From NCBI GenBank assembly GCA_963281155.1, contig CAUJLY010000003.1, positions 3,224,001 through 3,288,000 of the forward strand: DNA of 64,000 bases, read 5' to 3'. This DNA comes from Rhabditophanes sp. KR3021 (Eukaryota; Nematoda; Chromadorea; Rhabditida; Alloionematidae). A program made the position numbers and the translations under genes. Shown here piece by piece: positions 46,753-58,431 of the stretch. Every line of letters begins with the position of its first letter. The first letter of the stretch is position 1. The notes under the pieces were generated by a model. That model saw only the letters and a program-made list of their open reading frames with translations. It had not been told where the DNA came from and did no database searches.

Positions 46753-49436
46753 TTAAAGGGCATCCGTCTTAGATGTGTCATATGTAGTTTGTTTTCAAAC
46801 TTACACCTTCATAATTGTAATATATAAACATGATGTCCACATTTTGATGTACCACATTTTCATATTTAGGAATATTACGCCAACGTCTTTTTAATGTTAT
46901 TTTTCATTTTACTTATAAGCGTGTAGTTATATTTGCCCCGTAAATATAAAAAATAAATTTTGTTTGGTCAGTTGTATATGAATATTATATAATGTACATT
47001 GTTGACTTATCATGTCAAAAAAGGTAGTGATACGAATCGATTTTATATGTTAACTCTGTTAATGCAAGATGATGGATTGGTCAATGAAAAGATTATTTGG
47101 CCAAATTAAATATGTCATCCAAATAAATATCTTTTCCGGGATGCTAAACATTTTTTACAAGGCACACACCCAAATAACTATTACATGTGAATTTAGATAA
47201 AAATTAGATAATAAGGAATGGAATGCAAATATTTTTTATAAAAGGGGTTGTTTTGGTAATGCTTTTTTTCGAATTACAGAAAAAGATTAATATGTAATAT
47301 TTATCTAAATGTATAAATAATACACATAAAATAAAATAATTTAATAAATTACATCGAAATAAGTGACATTTCCCAAAATGTATTTTTAATGCCAAAATAA
47401 TTCATTCATCACGAAAAAAGTCGAATTATTTATAAGCAGATAACTTATTTGTATGTTAATTAGGATGATACTAAAATGAGTAGAATATCAAGAATGTGAG
47501 GAATATGAGTATTGAAAGGAACATAGCGAGTATAAGAAGTATGAAAACTAAATATGAAATAGTTTGATTCTAATTTTAATTCTTAACTTTCCAAAATAAT
47601 GTGCCAGATAAAAGCAACAACAATTTCTTCAAGACTATTGAGAAGTGAATAAATGTATATGTGTTTAATTTATCTTTAAACTTATACATATACTTATAAG
47701 TCCTAATATGTAACTAAAGTTACATGTATTTATTATTTATATTTGAATGATGTAATGGCGATAAATTAAAAGTTAAAGATACAATTTAAGAGTAAGAATA
47801 AAAAGTATTAATAACAATTGTCGGCGCAGACATTTCTATCACAGACTTGTTAATAATAGAAAGATGGTACGATAATATATATCACGCTTAATTCAAACAA
47901 TACTTATCAGAATAGAGTTTTGTACAAAGCGTCATTTTAATAATAGTAAATATCTATAATGGAATATTAATATAATGATTGTTTGTATAAATATTTATTA
48001 TTAAGAATGAACCAAAGTGTTTGCATGGCTTTTGAAAGATGAGACTATATGTGTATGTTTAATGACTTGATTATGGAATGCATATTTTGTTTTAAATAGC
48101 CAAATTATGAGCTTTGTAATTTAAAAAAGTTATCTCTCTCAACATACATGAAATAATACAATATTATAATATTATGATAAATTTAGGATGGATAAACATG
48201 GATGTACATTGTGACTAAATAAAAGGATAAGAGTGCACATCTGATGGGCTTGTATTATATAAACAAATTTAATATATCCTCATACCATTGATAATTTATA
48301 CATTCCCTAAATAATGAGGAGTATGTACAGTGGGCTGGTGATGACAAAAATGATGAGAATTGGATAAACTATATACGGAAAAAAGACCGGACGCATAATT
48401 TATTAATATATAAACATAATATAATATATTTAAAATAATGTAAAAAGTAAATCTAAAATAATGTAAAATAATAAAATAAAATCGCACATAACTGAATGTT
48501 AACTTTTTTTGCGTGTTTATTTTTGATTGTCTGACAATTTTAACAAATTTTTTATTATTCCATTTAAATACTTTCAGACAAAATTAGACAACAATTGAAG
48601 AATCACCATATAATGACAAAATTAAGGAAGACAGAATGAACAAAAATAAAATACACACATATGATCAACAGCAATGATTCACTGAGAGAAGTGGCGTGTG
48701 TCAACTCAATTTAAAATGGCAAATAAGTTGCTGGAAGTGTTAGATAGCCAAATGTTTGAATGCTTAAATGTTTATGTTGCAATGTATCAATATGCTACTT
48801 AGTCATATTGGTAAATTATATGTGCTTAAAATATCTTACATTTAATTTTAGAATTATATAGATAGAATAATTGTAACAAATAAAAAATAACACAATGAGG
48901 AAACATTTGTTCATTTTATAATAGTTCTATTGTTCATTTGATACTAGTTCATTTTTAATAGTTCAATTGTTTATTTTTTAATAGTTCAATTGTTTTGCAA
49001 ATGGCGTCGAGGTCTAGAGGTTGGATGTTCATTATCATATTTATTATCATGTGTTGCTTGTAGAGATGGAAAAGATGTTGTGGCACTCCCAGCTGTGTCG
49101 TCGTCTTTTATCACCTGGCGAATGCAAGATTAGTAATTTAAACAAAATTAAACTTTATATTTCCTTTAATAATTGTTAAACTACAGTGAATGTATAACAA
49201 CTTTGCACATTCAAAATATCAATATTTGCTGCAAAGTATTTTAAGTGTCATCGTGTTTAACACCTAATTTAATTTCACTACTTGTTAATTTAAGTTGCTT
49301 GAGGATCGCACTCTCATTTGGTATTATTTATTATATAATAGATAAGAATTCAAGAAAAAGAATGAGTAAAGTGAGCCTTTTAATGGAAAAGATACGTTTT
49401 AAATGTTCTATTAACGTAATAATTATTTCCTTTTAG
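46753..49436. other. Gene-poor AT-rich region
   Basis: Almost 2.7 kb with no gene I can defend. One possible orphan last exon lies on the minus strand at 49114-48986: acceptor CGCCAG, then VIKDDDTAGSATTSFPSLQ.. and a stop after 42 codons. I could not find its upstream partner. Simple AT-rich repeats occur at 48420-48490 and 48905-48999. Confidence 0.4.
48905..48999. repeat. Short degenerate tandem repeat
   Basis: About four imperfect copies of a 20-29 bp unit built on ATAGTTCAATTGTTCATTTT. It directly abuts the possible orphan exon on the minus strand. Confidence 0.5.
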
Positions 49437-49956
49437 AATATGCTATCTTGATGGAGAAAAGGAGGATAATCAGGCAGATGACTTAATGGAAATTTGTAAG
49501 GTGAGATACTTGTTACATTTTATATCATTAGTAAATTTAGAAGAAGGCTAGTTGCGCCTATCAGCGATGACGAAGAACTTGATTAGTCATTCCTAGAAGA
49601 CGATTATATGTCACGTTCAGACATTTTGGCTGCCAAACAATACAATTCAGCTAATACTGGAATAGGCATCACACTCTATCGTAATTTTGCCTTGACCTTA
49701 ACAAAAAAGATAGGGCCTATGATGGTCTTTTTAAAAGACTTCAAATTGCTCCGACAACTGCAGGGAAAGTTAGAAAGAGACTATGGACATATTGAGAATA
49801 TCCTCACAAACTACTTCAGGGATCAATGAACTAACAGTGGTTCTGGCAATCCTTCACTTACACTTGTCCACCAAATGTTCCCTGAAAAACGACGAGGTCG
49901 CTGAACTGATCTTTCAAGACTTTTTGGATGCTAATAATCGTATTCGTCAGAGATAA
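49437..49956 (+). pseudogene. Unrecognised gene relic with intron, stop and frameshift
   Basis: A TTTTAG acceptor precedes an open piece (YLDGEKEDNQADDLMEICK) that ends at a GTGAGA donor near 49500. A possible acceptor near 49540 leads to RRLVAPISDDEELD, an in-frame TAG near 49584, then SFLEDDYMSRSDILAAKQYN and LERDYGHIENILTNYF. A shift near 49815 is needed to continue as SGINELTVVLAILHLHLSTK to LIFQDFLDANNRIRQR and a stop at 49956. No family is recognised. Confidence 0.4.
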
Positions 49957-50014
49957 AGTGCAGAAGATAATGATAAATTATTTAAATGCTATTAATTATT
50001 ATTTTTAAATTTTT

Positions 50015-52105
50015 TTAATATACCTGTTGATGTGGTTTTTTACCGTCAATTTCTGGTGGTTTTATATGAGTGGTGCTATAGGGAGTTGCATAGGCTATTA
50101 GGAATTTGCCACCTATCTCGATTTTACAAATCAAATCTCCACCTATGTGAAACAAAAATAATATTATTTTAAATCTTCAATTAATTATATGTTACCGAAA
50201 TGGACTTTCTGCGCAAAATCCTTAAATTAGACGTGGGTAATTTCAAAATAAAATTGGTTAAACAATTAATCGGTTTTTAAAAAAATTCTTATTTTAGCCT
50301 TAAAATTGGTTGTTGTTGGTATTGTTGTTATAAGTTATCATAAAATCAAGTAAATTATAAAACATTAAATAAGAGACACTAAGAGCAAAAAATATATTTT
50401 GCACAAAAAACGTCTAAAATTAAACCAAACAATTTTTTTTAAATTAGATATTCTGAGAAAAAGAGTACACTTTTGGCTTCAAAGCATTTTTTTAATATTA
50501 ATCGGTTAATTTCCAAAAATCTCATTAACCGATTAATTGATTCTAACCGATTTTTATCAAAATTTTTCCGATTAATCGTTTGCCCATGTCTACCTTAAAT
50601 GAAACAATTGTCTCAAATGGTGTTTTAAATTGTTTTTGGGTTTGAGATTGCAATTTGGAAGCAATTTGGTTAATATTACAAGTCGAGAAATTGGGGTCTG
50701 CTTTTAACTCCTCGTAAGTATCAACCATTAAATTGTTGAGTGTAATGTTACAACATGCATAGCCTAAAAAAAATATATCAAAATTCGTTCCTGTTTTTTG
50801 CACTAATCTACACATATACATTTATATTCGCAAATGTACATATAGATGTGCATTTTATGAAACTTAACACTCGGATTGTGGAAGCACCTGAGGAGAGGAT
50901 ATTGCTTCGGTGGGTATGCGTAATTGTGGACATCTTCGTCTGCCTGTGTTCCAACTTCCTCGTCATCATGAATATCGTTAGGATCGTCTTCCGCGTGCTC
51001 AAACTTAGTGTTGTCACCAGCATAAGGAGGATTTTCTTTATTTTTATCGCCAAGAGCTGTTTCAAATTCTTTCTTTGTCGCAACTATTCCGCTTCCTCCA
51101 TTTATATTTTGTAAGCGAAGAGGTTCCTTGGCAGATGTTTTGCCTTTGGACAAGTTCGACTGACTTTTCTCTACATCACGATTAACCACCGGTTGGGATG
51201 TTTGCTGAAATGTGTTCAAAGGTTGCAAATTTGGTCTCATCATATTTTGTTTGGGTCTAATTCCTCCACTAACTGGTCCTTGCTTCATATCAGGAGGCAA
51301 CAAGTCTCCATGATCTTGTGGTGGCATTGGAGTAGGCAAAAATTGGCCCGTTTCTGGCCTAATTTGAGGCGGAAGAGTATTTTGATTTTGAAATTTGCCC
51401 ATAATTTGTGAAGATCCATACGGTTGTTGGGACTGTTGTTGCGGCGGTGAATTAAATTGATCAAGTGACATTACATAAGACGTTTGTTGCTGTGGAACAT
51501 GCGCAAAAGCTTCATTATATGAGTTGAAGTTATTTTGGTAATGTGAAGGGTTTGTTTGAAATTGAGGAGGATTGTTTGGAAATTGGGGAAGATTATTTTG
51601 ATATTGTGGGAGGTTATTTCTTGATGGAAAGAACATTCTTGACTTTGTTATATGTGACATCATCTTTTCTTCGGAAGCTTCCACGTCATAATTGAATTGA
51701 TTTCGAATTTGAGTAGTCCTAATAGTGTCTGGTTTTTTATACCGCACCTGTTTTTTTATACGAATTTTTAAACTATTAGAGTTATTAATATCGGCAGTAG
51801 TATGATGCGGATGATGAAAATCTATAAAAACTCCATCTATTTGATATTCCCTAGCTTTAATACTTTTACAATCTCCTTTTACTAAAGTACATTTTTTATT
51901 AATTTTAGAATGGCTTTTGTCATAATAAATAATACATTATTTTATATTACTCTATATAGCTTTATGCATTATGATGATTTTGATTAAAAATTAAATAAGG
52001 CAATAAGCCACACTTACTTTCACTACTGACACTACACGTCCTTTCTTCTGATGATCGCCATAACAATGTCAAAAACAAAAATAAACCTAAAATATTCTGG
52101 AACAT
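50015..52105 (-). CDS. Ground-like (grl) domain secreted protein (5 exons)
   Basis: Exons are 52105-52018 (signal peptide MFQNILGLFLFLTLLW), 51881 to about 50826 (Pro/Gln/Asn-rich: QFPNNPPQFQTNPSHYQNN, PLRLQNINGGSGIV), 50763-50594, 50220-50196 and 50142-50015. The last three form a ground-like domain: YACCNITLNNLMVDTYEELK, CNINQIASKLQSQTQKQF, PFETIVSFK/DFAQKVHFG/GDLICKIEI and FLIAYATPYSTTHIKP. Ground-like proteins are hedgehog-related, nematode-specific secreted proteins, often linked to cuticle or extracellular matrix. The 3' end of exon 2 is uncertain: a phase-1 donor at about 50826 or 50877 would keep frame. Exon 4 has only 25 nt. The 373-bp intron before it holds an inverted-repeat sequence. 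Confidence 0.8.
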
Positions 52106-52194
52106 AATATAATGAAAAACAATTTTTTGAAATGAAAACCACTGTCAGTGACATAATGACATATAAACTAATTAGGTAATGAATGGCATGTGCA

Positions 52195-52272
52195 TTGAAT
52201 TGTAAAGCGAACTGTATATTATTTACAGTGAATTGGATATTATTTAAAGTTAATTGGATATTATTCAATACC
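52195..52272. repeat. Short tandem repeat
   Basis: Three to four imperfect copies of a unit like AATTGGATATTATTTAAAGTT between the ground-like gene and the innexin. It could be a degraded satellite. No function is inferred. Confidence 0.5.
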
Positions 52273-52500
52273 AATTATAATATTTAATGTCATTTTAGTT
52301 TTCTGTATTATTTAAAATGATTTATGTCATCAAAGTGACATATCATTTTGTTTTTCAATTGCATTACATTAAGTTATATTTATTTGTGGTGTTTAAACTC
52401 CATGACAATCATACATTTATTATGTTATCATAAAGACTAAGTGAGCGTATAATTAAGATTAAAAGATGTATATTAAAATATATTACAGAAATATAAATGA

Positions 52501-53958
52501 TTAATAATCCTGATTTGATATGGTTTCGTATTCTTTTGAAATCTTGCGTTCTTCAAAAGTACGTCTATACACATAATAAATCCATAATTCGTGAACAATT
52601 TCACTTGTAATAGAGGCACCCGCATAATCATGCAAAAAGCGTAAAAATATGATTCCATCGTAGGATAAACCTGCAGTTACAAAGTCATCGTAATACTTAA
52701 GTTTGATTGAATCTAAAAAGAAATGTAAATAAAATAGGTGCAAAAATTAACTACCATTAATATCAGTTGAAGGATGATTGTCTAAAATGAAATTCTTGCA
52801 TGTTTTCTTCAAATCATTCAAATTGCTGCAACAGCTATCACCTTCGGCATAACCAAATAAATATGGATTTTCAGAAGCCTTTACTTTTAAAGAAACTTTA
52901 TCGCCCATATACTGCTGGATCGTTGCTTTACGTGAAGATTTAACCGTATTTTCAAGAATGGTTCTAATCAAACCAAAAATTGAAATGAATAAGGTTAATA
53001 AAATTGATAGAAAGGAGAATACAAAAATTTTCTCATTTAGTATATTGACCATCAAAGCACATTGAATTTTCTGAGTTTGCATTTTATATCCAACTAATCT
53101 ATGTAAATCACAAACTGCAACAGTTGGAAAATACTCGATGCTTTTGTAACTTGTAAAATATCCTCTCAATAAATCAAACGCCCAAAAATGATTTCCATTT
53201 CCGAAATATATGTTTAGAAGGTAAATCTGAACAACGCAATTGGTAATATAAAGCACTTTGATTAATAAGTAAGAAACGGGGATAGAGTATCCAAATACAA
53301 AATACTTTCTTTTGTTTTCAGAATAAGTGTGATTGCAGTTAAGGTAACGCTTAACGTTGTTGATGATGTAATTGATTTCCGTCCTCTTTGAGATATCAGT
53401 CTTGTTACGAGCTTCGGATGCCTTTAAAATCATGTAATTGAAATTGAAAACTAAAAGGAAACTATTAGAAGATGTTCGAAGTTCAACTTACTGCTCCGAT
53501 TTAGCATAAAGCTCCAAATCTGATTTGGTATCAAAAACATTGCACCCATCCACGAAAGAATCCAAAATGTCCACTAAAATGTAATTAACGGTTTCCAATT
53601 TGTATAAAATTACCGGATAGTACCCATAATAAATTCGCTCCTCATGAAGAGCAGTAACACTGTTGTTTGACACATTACTACTAACTGTGTTGTATGTTCC
53701 GGTGACAAAGCAATAGTTTTCTGGCATAGTATTCCATGACTTTGGGGTTGCACCTTCAGGGAAGCATTGCATCCGTGTGCCAAATGTCTGAGTTGATAAA
53801 AGGACAAGGGCTAAAGTGAAGAACATAAACGCGTTGTAAAGATGGCTCAATCGGTCAGGAAAATCATCTAGTCGTATGGTTGATATGGATTTGACGATTT
53901 CGTCTACGTCAAAGGGGACTTTATTTCTCTCGCCTGGTTTAGTGATGACAAAGGGCAT
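52501..53958 (-). CDS. Innexin, copy A (4 exons, 444 aa)
   Basis: Invertebrate gap-junction channel subunit with four membrane spans. Exons are 53958-53614, 53573-53492, 53450-52755 and 52712-52501, totalling 1335 nt. The first extracellular loop carries two cysteines (MQCFPEGATPKSWNTMPENY then CFVTGTYN). The conserved YYGYYP/WTFWILSWMGAM leads into TM2. The second loop has FPTVAVCDLHRL and KIQCALMVNILNEKIF before TM4. The C-terminus has LSYDGIIFLRFLHDYAGASI and IVHELWIYY, as usual. I start at MPFVITKPGE; the hydrophobic frame upstream to 54096 is probably 5' leader. Intron positions and phases (0,1,1) match the neighbouring copy exactly. Confidence 0.9.
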
Positions 53959-54173
53959 GTTAAGAATGAAATTGAATGGTGGTGGAGAAAAGATGTTCAA
54001 ACCTGAAGACGAGGAAACATTGGAACAGAGTAGACGAATTAAAATTTTATTTAGTTTAAAAAGCAAAAGAAGAATAATCAACATATTATTTAACATATTA
54101 TTTTATAATAAAATATTTGGTATTAAAATAAATAAATGTTTTTTATAATAATGCAGGACAAGAGTAAATATAT

Positions 54174-55615
54174 TTAAACATTTGATTTTAAGTCACCAAT
54201 CATGTATTCATTTTGCTTTTTCTTGAGCGTATGTCCATAAATATATGATAGCCAGAGTTCGTATAAAACTTCGCAGGTTACGAATGAGCCGGCATGGTCG
54301 TTCATGAAACGCATAAACAAAATTCCATCTAAAGAAAGACCGTTATCGACAAATTCGTGGAATAAAGTGGAGTGTCTTAGTACTGAAATTGTAAATTAAT
54401 ATGAGATGGGAAAGGGCAAACTTACTGTTTCCATTAATTTCATCTTTTTTATCTAAAGCTTCTTGCTTGCAGGTTGTGTTAAAGTCAGTAGGGTAGTCAG
54501 AAATGTCATCTTCTTCCATATTGTCAAAAAGGTTTGGATTGTTGATATCAATAACACGGAGTGAAGAGTAATGCTTGACTGGTCTAAGGTAGTTCCAAAT
54601 GATGACTCTTCTTACTTTGGCGAATATTAAGATTGAAAGAATGTAGAGAAGATTGGCAATAGTCATAATAAGTGTTATTATTAGCCAAAACCATGTCACC
54701 ACAAAAAGTTTTTCAACCACGACGTTAAGCATCAATGTACATTCAACGATATTAGATTGTAATGTATCACCCATAAATCTTTCATATTTGCAAAACGCAA
54801 CAATTGGGAAGTATGGGAGCGATTTGGCGAAATTACTTAAAAGTGAGTTAAGAACTTCAAGAGCCCAGTAAAAGTTTCCTCTTCCGATGAATTTGTTAAG
54901 AAGTGTGATCTGCATTATCAAATTAATTGTATACAGGCACTTAGTCAGTAAATAAGCGTAGAAAGTAGTACAATTAAAAGAAAAGACTTTTTTAGGTGAG
55001 CTGACGAGGTTAGGATTGCAGTTAAGGTACTTTTTGGCATTGTTAACAATCGTATTAATGTTTTCACGTTTTTCTTTACCGTACGTTAATCGCGCTTTTG
55101 ATGCTAACGAAATTAAAAGTTCATACTCGATCACTGAAAGGTATTGATTAAATTACTTTTTTGGTAAATTGCATACCACTCTTTGATTGAAAGTAACTCC
55201 AAACTACATTTGGAACGTAAAAGAGAACGCCCATTACGGCCAAAATCCACGCTGCCCACTAAAATGTAAACTTTGATCAAATTTGGATTAAAGATAACAA
55301 ATTTACCTGGTAATACCCATGGTAAACCTTTTCCTCTTCCCTAATTTCTAGTGGATCTGTATGGGATAAATTGAAAGAATTGAAAGTGCCAGTGACATAG
55401 CAATAGTTGTTCACATACTTAGTCCATGCTCCAAGATAGTGAGAATCGGTAAAGCAAGTTAAGGGTGTGCCAAAAGTCTGCTTGGAGCCAAGAAACAACG
55501 CTAGTGTTAATAGGATAGTCCCAGTATAGATGTAATTGATCCGATCCGAAAAGTCGTCGAGCCTCACTGTCTTTAACGCCACGAGGATTTTATCAATAAA
55601 TGGAATTGGATACAT
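54174..55615 (-). CDS. Innexin, copy B (4 exons, 435 aa)
   Basis: Tandem paralogue of copy A on the same strand. Exons are 55615-55307, 55258-55177, 55133-54426 and 54382-54174, totalling 1308 nt. It begins MYPIPFIDKILVALKTVRLD, lacking the N-terminal extension of copy A. The first loop has PLTCFTDSHYLGAWTKYVNN then YCYVTGTFN, and YHGYYQ/WAAWILAVMGV leads to TM2. The second loop has FPIVAFCKYERF and IVECTLMLNVVVEKLF. The C-terminus has LSLDGILFMRFMNDHAGSF and VLYELWLSY. Exon 2 is 82 nt in both copies. The two may form homomeric or mixed channels; I infer this only from similarity and adjacency. Confidence 0.9.
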
Positions 55616-56042
55616 GCTTGAACCACTTAACTAGAATCAACCTATAAGACGTGTCACAAAATAAACGAATGAAGGTAAATTAAAGTTAAAAGAATGAAGC
55701 AGATAGATCTTGCGACGAATGTGTTTAACGTCCAGACTATGAATTTAAGAGTGACATGCTGTAACAAAAAAGAACAAAGTTTAAGTCGAATACTTTGTAA
55801 AAAAGTATTGCGTCATCTTTTTTCAAAAGTGGTGAGTAAAAAAGTTTAATGGATAGACATAATACTTACAATAACGTACACACATATTCAACATATCTCA
55901 GGGGATGACTTTCTAATCATGCTCGAAGGGTAATTTTGATCAATGGCAACCAACTAAGACAATTTTAATAACAAATTTATTTTAACAAATAGCAACTGAT
56001 CCTACAACAATAATTCTACTATATTAAAAGCATTTAAATATG
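55616..56042. other. Intergenic spacer
   Basis: 427 bp between innexin B's start and the OXA1L stop. It is AT-rich, and I see nothing beyond the expected promoter and 3' flank. Confidence 0.5.
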
Positions 56043-58240
56043 TTATTTAGTAAAAGGTTTTGCTTGACCTGCTTTCTTGAAATTAATAGCGTCTTGCTCC
56101 CTTACTTTGCTGATTGATGGTGGAGCACCAGAATAACTTTTATAGTTTTTCCATGCTTCTCCAAAGGTTGCTTTTGTGCTCATCGTTTGAGGGGCCACGT
56201 GCATCATAGGAATATTGAAGGCGTTTCTTACTGCAGTTACTTTAAACAACTTTGAGAAGGCAAAGGAAATTCCATTTGATGTAACCCAATAAACTCCTAA
56301 AGCAGATGGAAAGTTCATGGCTGCCATAAATACAACTACTGGAATACCATATTGCATTCCTAAGCGCATAACTGGAGGTAATTGATCGGCTGATGCTCCT
56401 GTTTCAATTCCAGACTTTAAGACAATGTGCATTGTTAAAGCAGAAACAGCAGGTAAAATGTAGTAAGGGTCGGCTTGGCATAAATTTTCAAACCACCAAA
56501 TACCGCCAGTTTCCCATCCAGGATAAGCTGAAATATATTAAATTGGTTTATAAAAAGAACTTTAGGCATTGATGAAAATCGATCAACATACCTACATCTG
56601 CCATTTTCTTGATGGCAAAGAATTGAGTCATGAAAACAACTCCATTGCCTACTAAAATCATCATTTGACGGCCCAATTTGATTCCCTTTGATTTTAAGAA
56701 CCTTTGTTGATCAATTAAAGTTTGCTGTGCCAATTGCTGATTTCCTTCGGCTCTTGCCTCTTGAATTCTGTCCTTGTATTGTGTCATTTCAGTTCTGTAT
56801 TTTGATTGAATGGCTGCATTCCTTTGGGATAAAACAGGAACATAAATTAGTAATAAACGTAAACTAATGGTTCCTGCAATCATGAATATTAAATATATAT
56901 TTGTGTTTTTGCGCCCATTTCAATTAATATACAATGTGGTAGTGATAATGCTTGGACGAACAACATTACGGGTCTCTTTATTTAAAATAAAGAAATGTTT
57001 TATGGTAGTGCCTGAGCAAAGGATTAAGACTGTGAATTAAGTACATTTTGGGGACATTCAAATAAAATGATAAAAAATTTAGCAGATTAATCCGAAAAAA
57101 TTAAGATTAAGCATTTATTTGCAGGAAAGTCACGTAGAATTCAAATGCTAGGACTAAATGGTGAATTTTACTATGATCCTTCAATCGCATTTCTTATTGA
57201 ACGATGTATTATAGTCTTTGCTCAAAAGACTACCAAATATTGACATGGTAACTGAAAGTTATGTTTATTTGAATTTTCTTCCATTTAATGAAGTCAAACT
57301 GCTTGGCTGCTACTTCGATAAATGTTGGATAATTCGGATGTACTAATATAATCAAAAAACTGGGAGTGCTAAACTTCATTCGACAAAACACACACAAACG
57401 TACTAATTGTTTATTTGTTCTTATGCCAAAGAATGCTAAGGAAGAACCTCAAAAGAAAAATCATTCTATAGAAATACACTGCAAGTTGTGTCATGATATT
57501 AATATTATCTCATCCTAATGGTGAAGCTCAGCGGCACAAAAGACAGTTCTACTTTAAATCATTGTGATCAAAATGAGTGTATCTTCTGAAGAAATAGCCG
57601 GGAATTTAGAGTAAACCTTGACAATGTACTTGATAATAAAGTATAGAATCCTGACCATCACAAATGTTCACTTAATGAAGTCTCGTGCTGTCACTTACAA
57701 GCGCCCAATCGGTGGACAAATTCTAATTGAAAAGATGTTATTTCTAGTGGTTTTTAATTAACTTTTATACCTGTGATAAAAATATTAAACGGATCGTGAT
57801 TTTGTGTTTGTAACGTTTAAGAAACCCCAATCTTTAGTACCTGCTATAATGACGGACCACCAGGGTAAATCGAGGAGAACATGGGATTGCTCCATTAAGT
57901 ATCTGATATATCCTGTTGGTTTGTACCATTCGAATAATCCTAACTCGGTTAAAACAGATTGGCCCTGCGTTATAAGTTGTTCCACGGATGGTTTTGGTAA
58001 AGGCGCTAATGGAGCATCGGGAATAATCATATTCTTAATATTTTATTGTTAATAAGAACATAATTTGTAAATTACCTGTCCAATCTTAGTAGTGAATACA
58101 TCATTTGTACTTAAATTTCTGCTTTGAATGAAAGTGAAGCTTTCGACCTGGTCCTTTCTTTTAAAAATATTAGAATGAACTGATAGTGGTCTTAATGCCC
58201 CTAAACCAGTTAAACGGGACTTGCAAGCATTTAATAACAT
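56043..58240 (-). CDS. OXA1L: OXA1L: mitochondrial inner-membrane insertase (4 exons, 374 aa)
   Basis: YidC/Oxa1/Alb3 family insertase that places proteins into the inner mitochondrial membrane. Exons are 58240-58076, 58033-57841, 56873-56592 and 56527-56043, totalling 1125 nt. The N-terminus is basic and hydroxylated (MLLNACKSRLTGLGALRPLS), consistent with a mitochondrial targeting sequence. The first helix is split by the long intron (LLDLPWWSVIIA/GTISLRLLL) and followed by the matrix hairpin (SQRNAAIQSKYRTEM.., IKLGRQMMI). The membrane core includes FFAIKKMADVAYPGWETGG, IWWFENLCQADPYYILP and SALGVYWVTSNGISFAFSK. The 967-bp intron at 56874-57840 is about twenty times longer than the others and contains a plus-strand zinc-finger-like coding scrap near 57422-57570. 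Confidence 0.9.
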
Positions 58241-58431
58241 CTTTAAATTAAGCTTACCAATATATTAAATCAAATAAAATATTCTTAATACGTGTTGTAC
58301 CAATGATGACTTTTGAATGGAAAACATGCCAAACAAAGCGCCTACTCAAAAAGGTGGTACAGATGATTTACTACATAGCCATTTAACTAGCTTAGTCGGC
58401 TCAACAAGTGTAGTAATAGTTTGATAAGACC

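Noticed and set aside
53958..54096. Upstream ATG at 54096 for innexin A
   Set aside because: It would add a hydrophobic stretch before the cytoplasmic N-terminus, which is not compatible with innexin topology; likely 5' leader.
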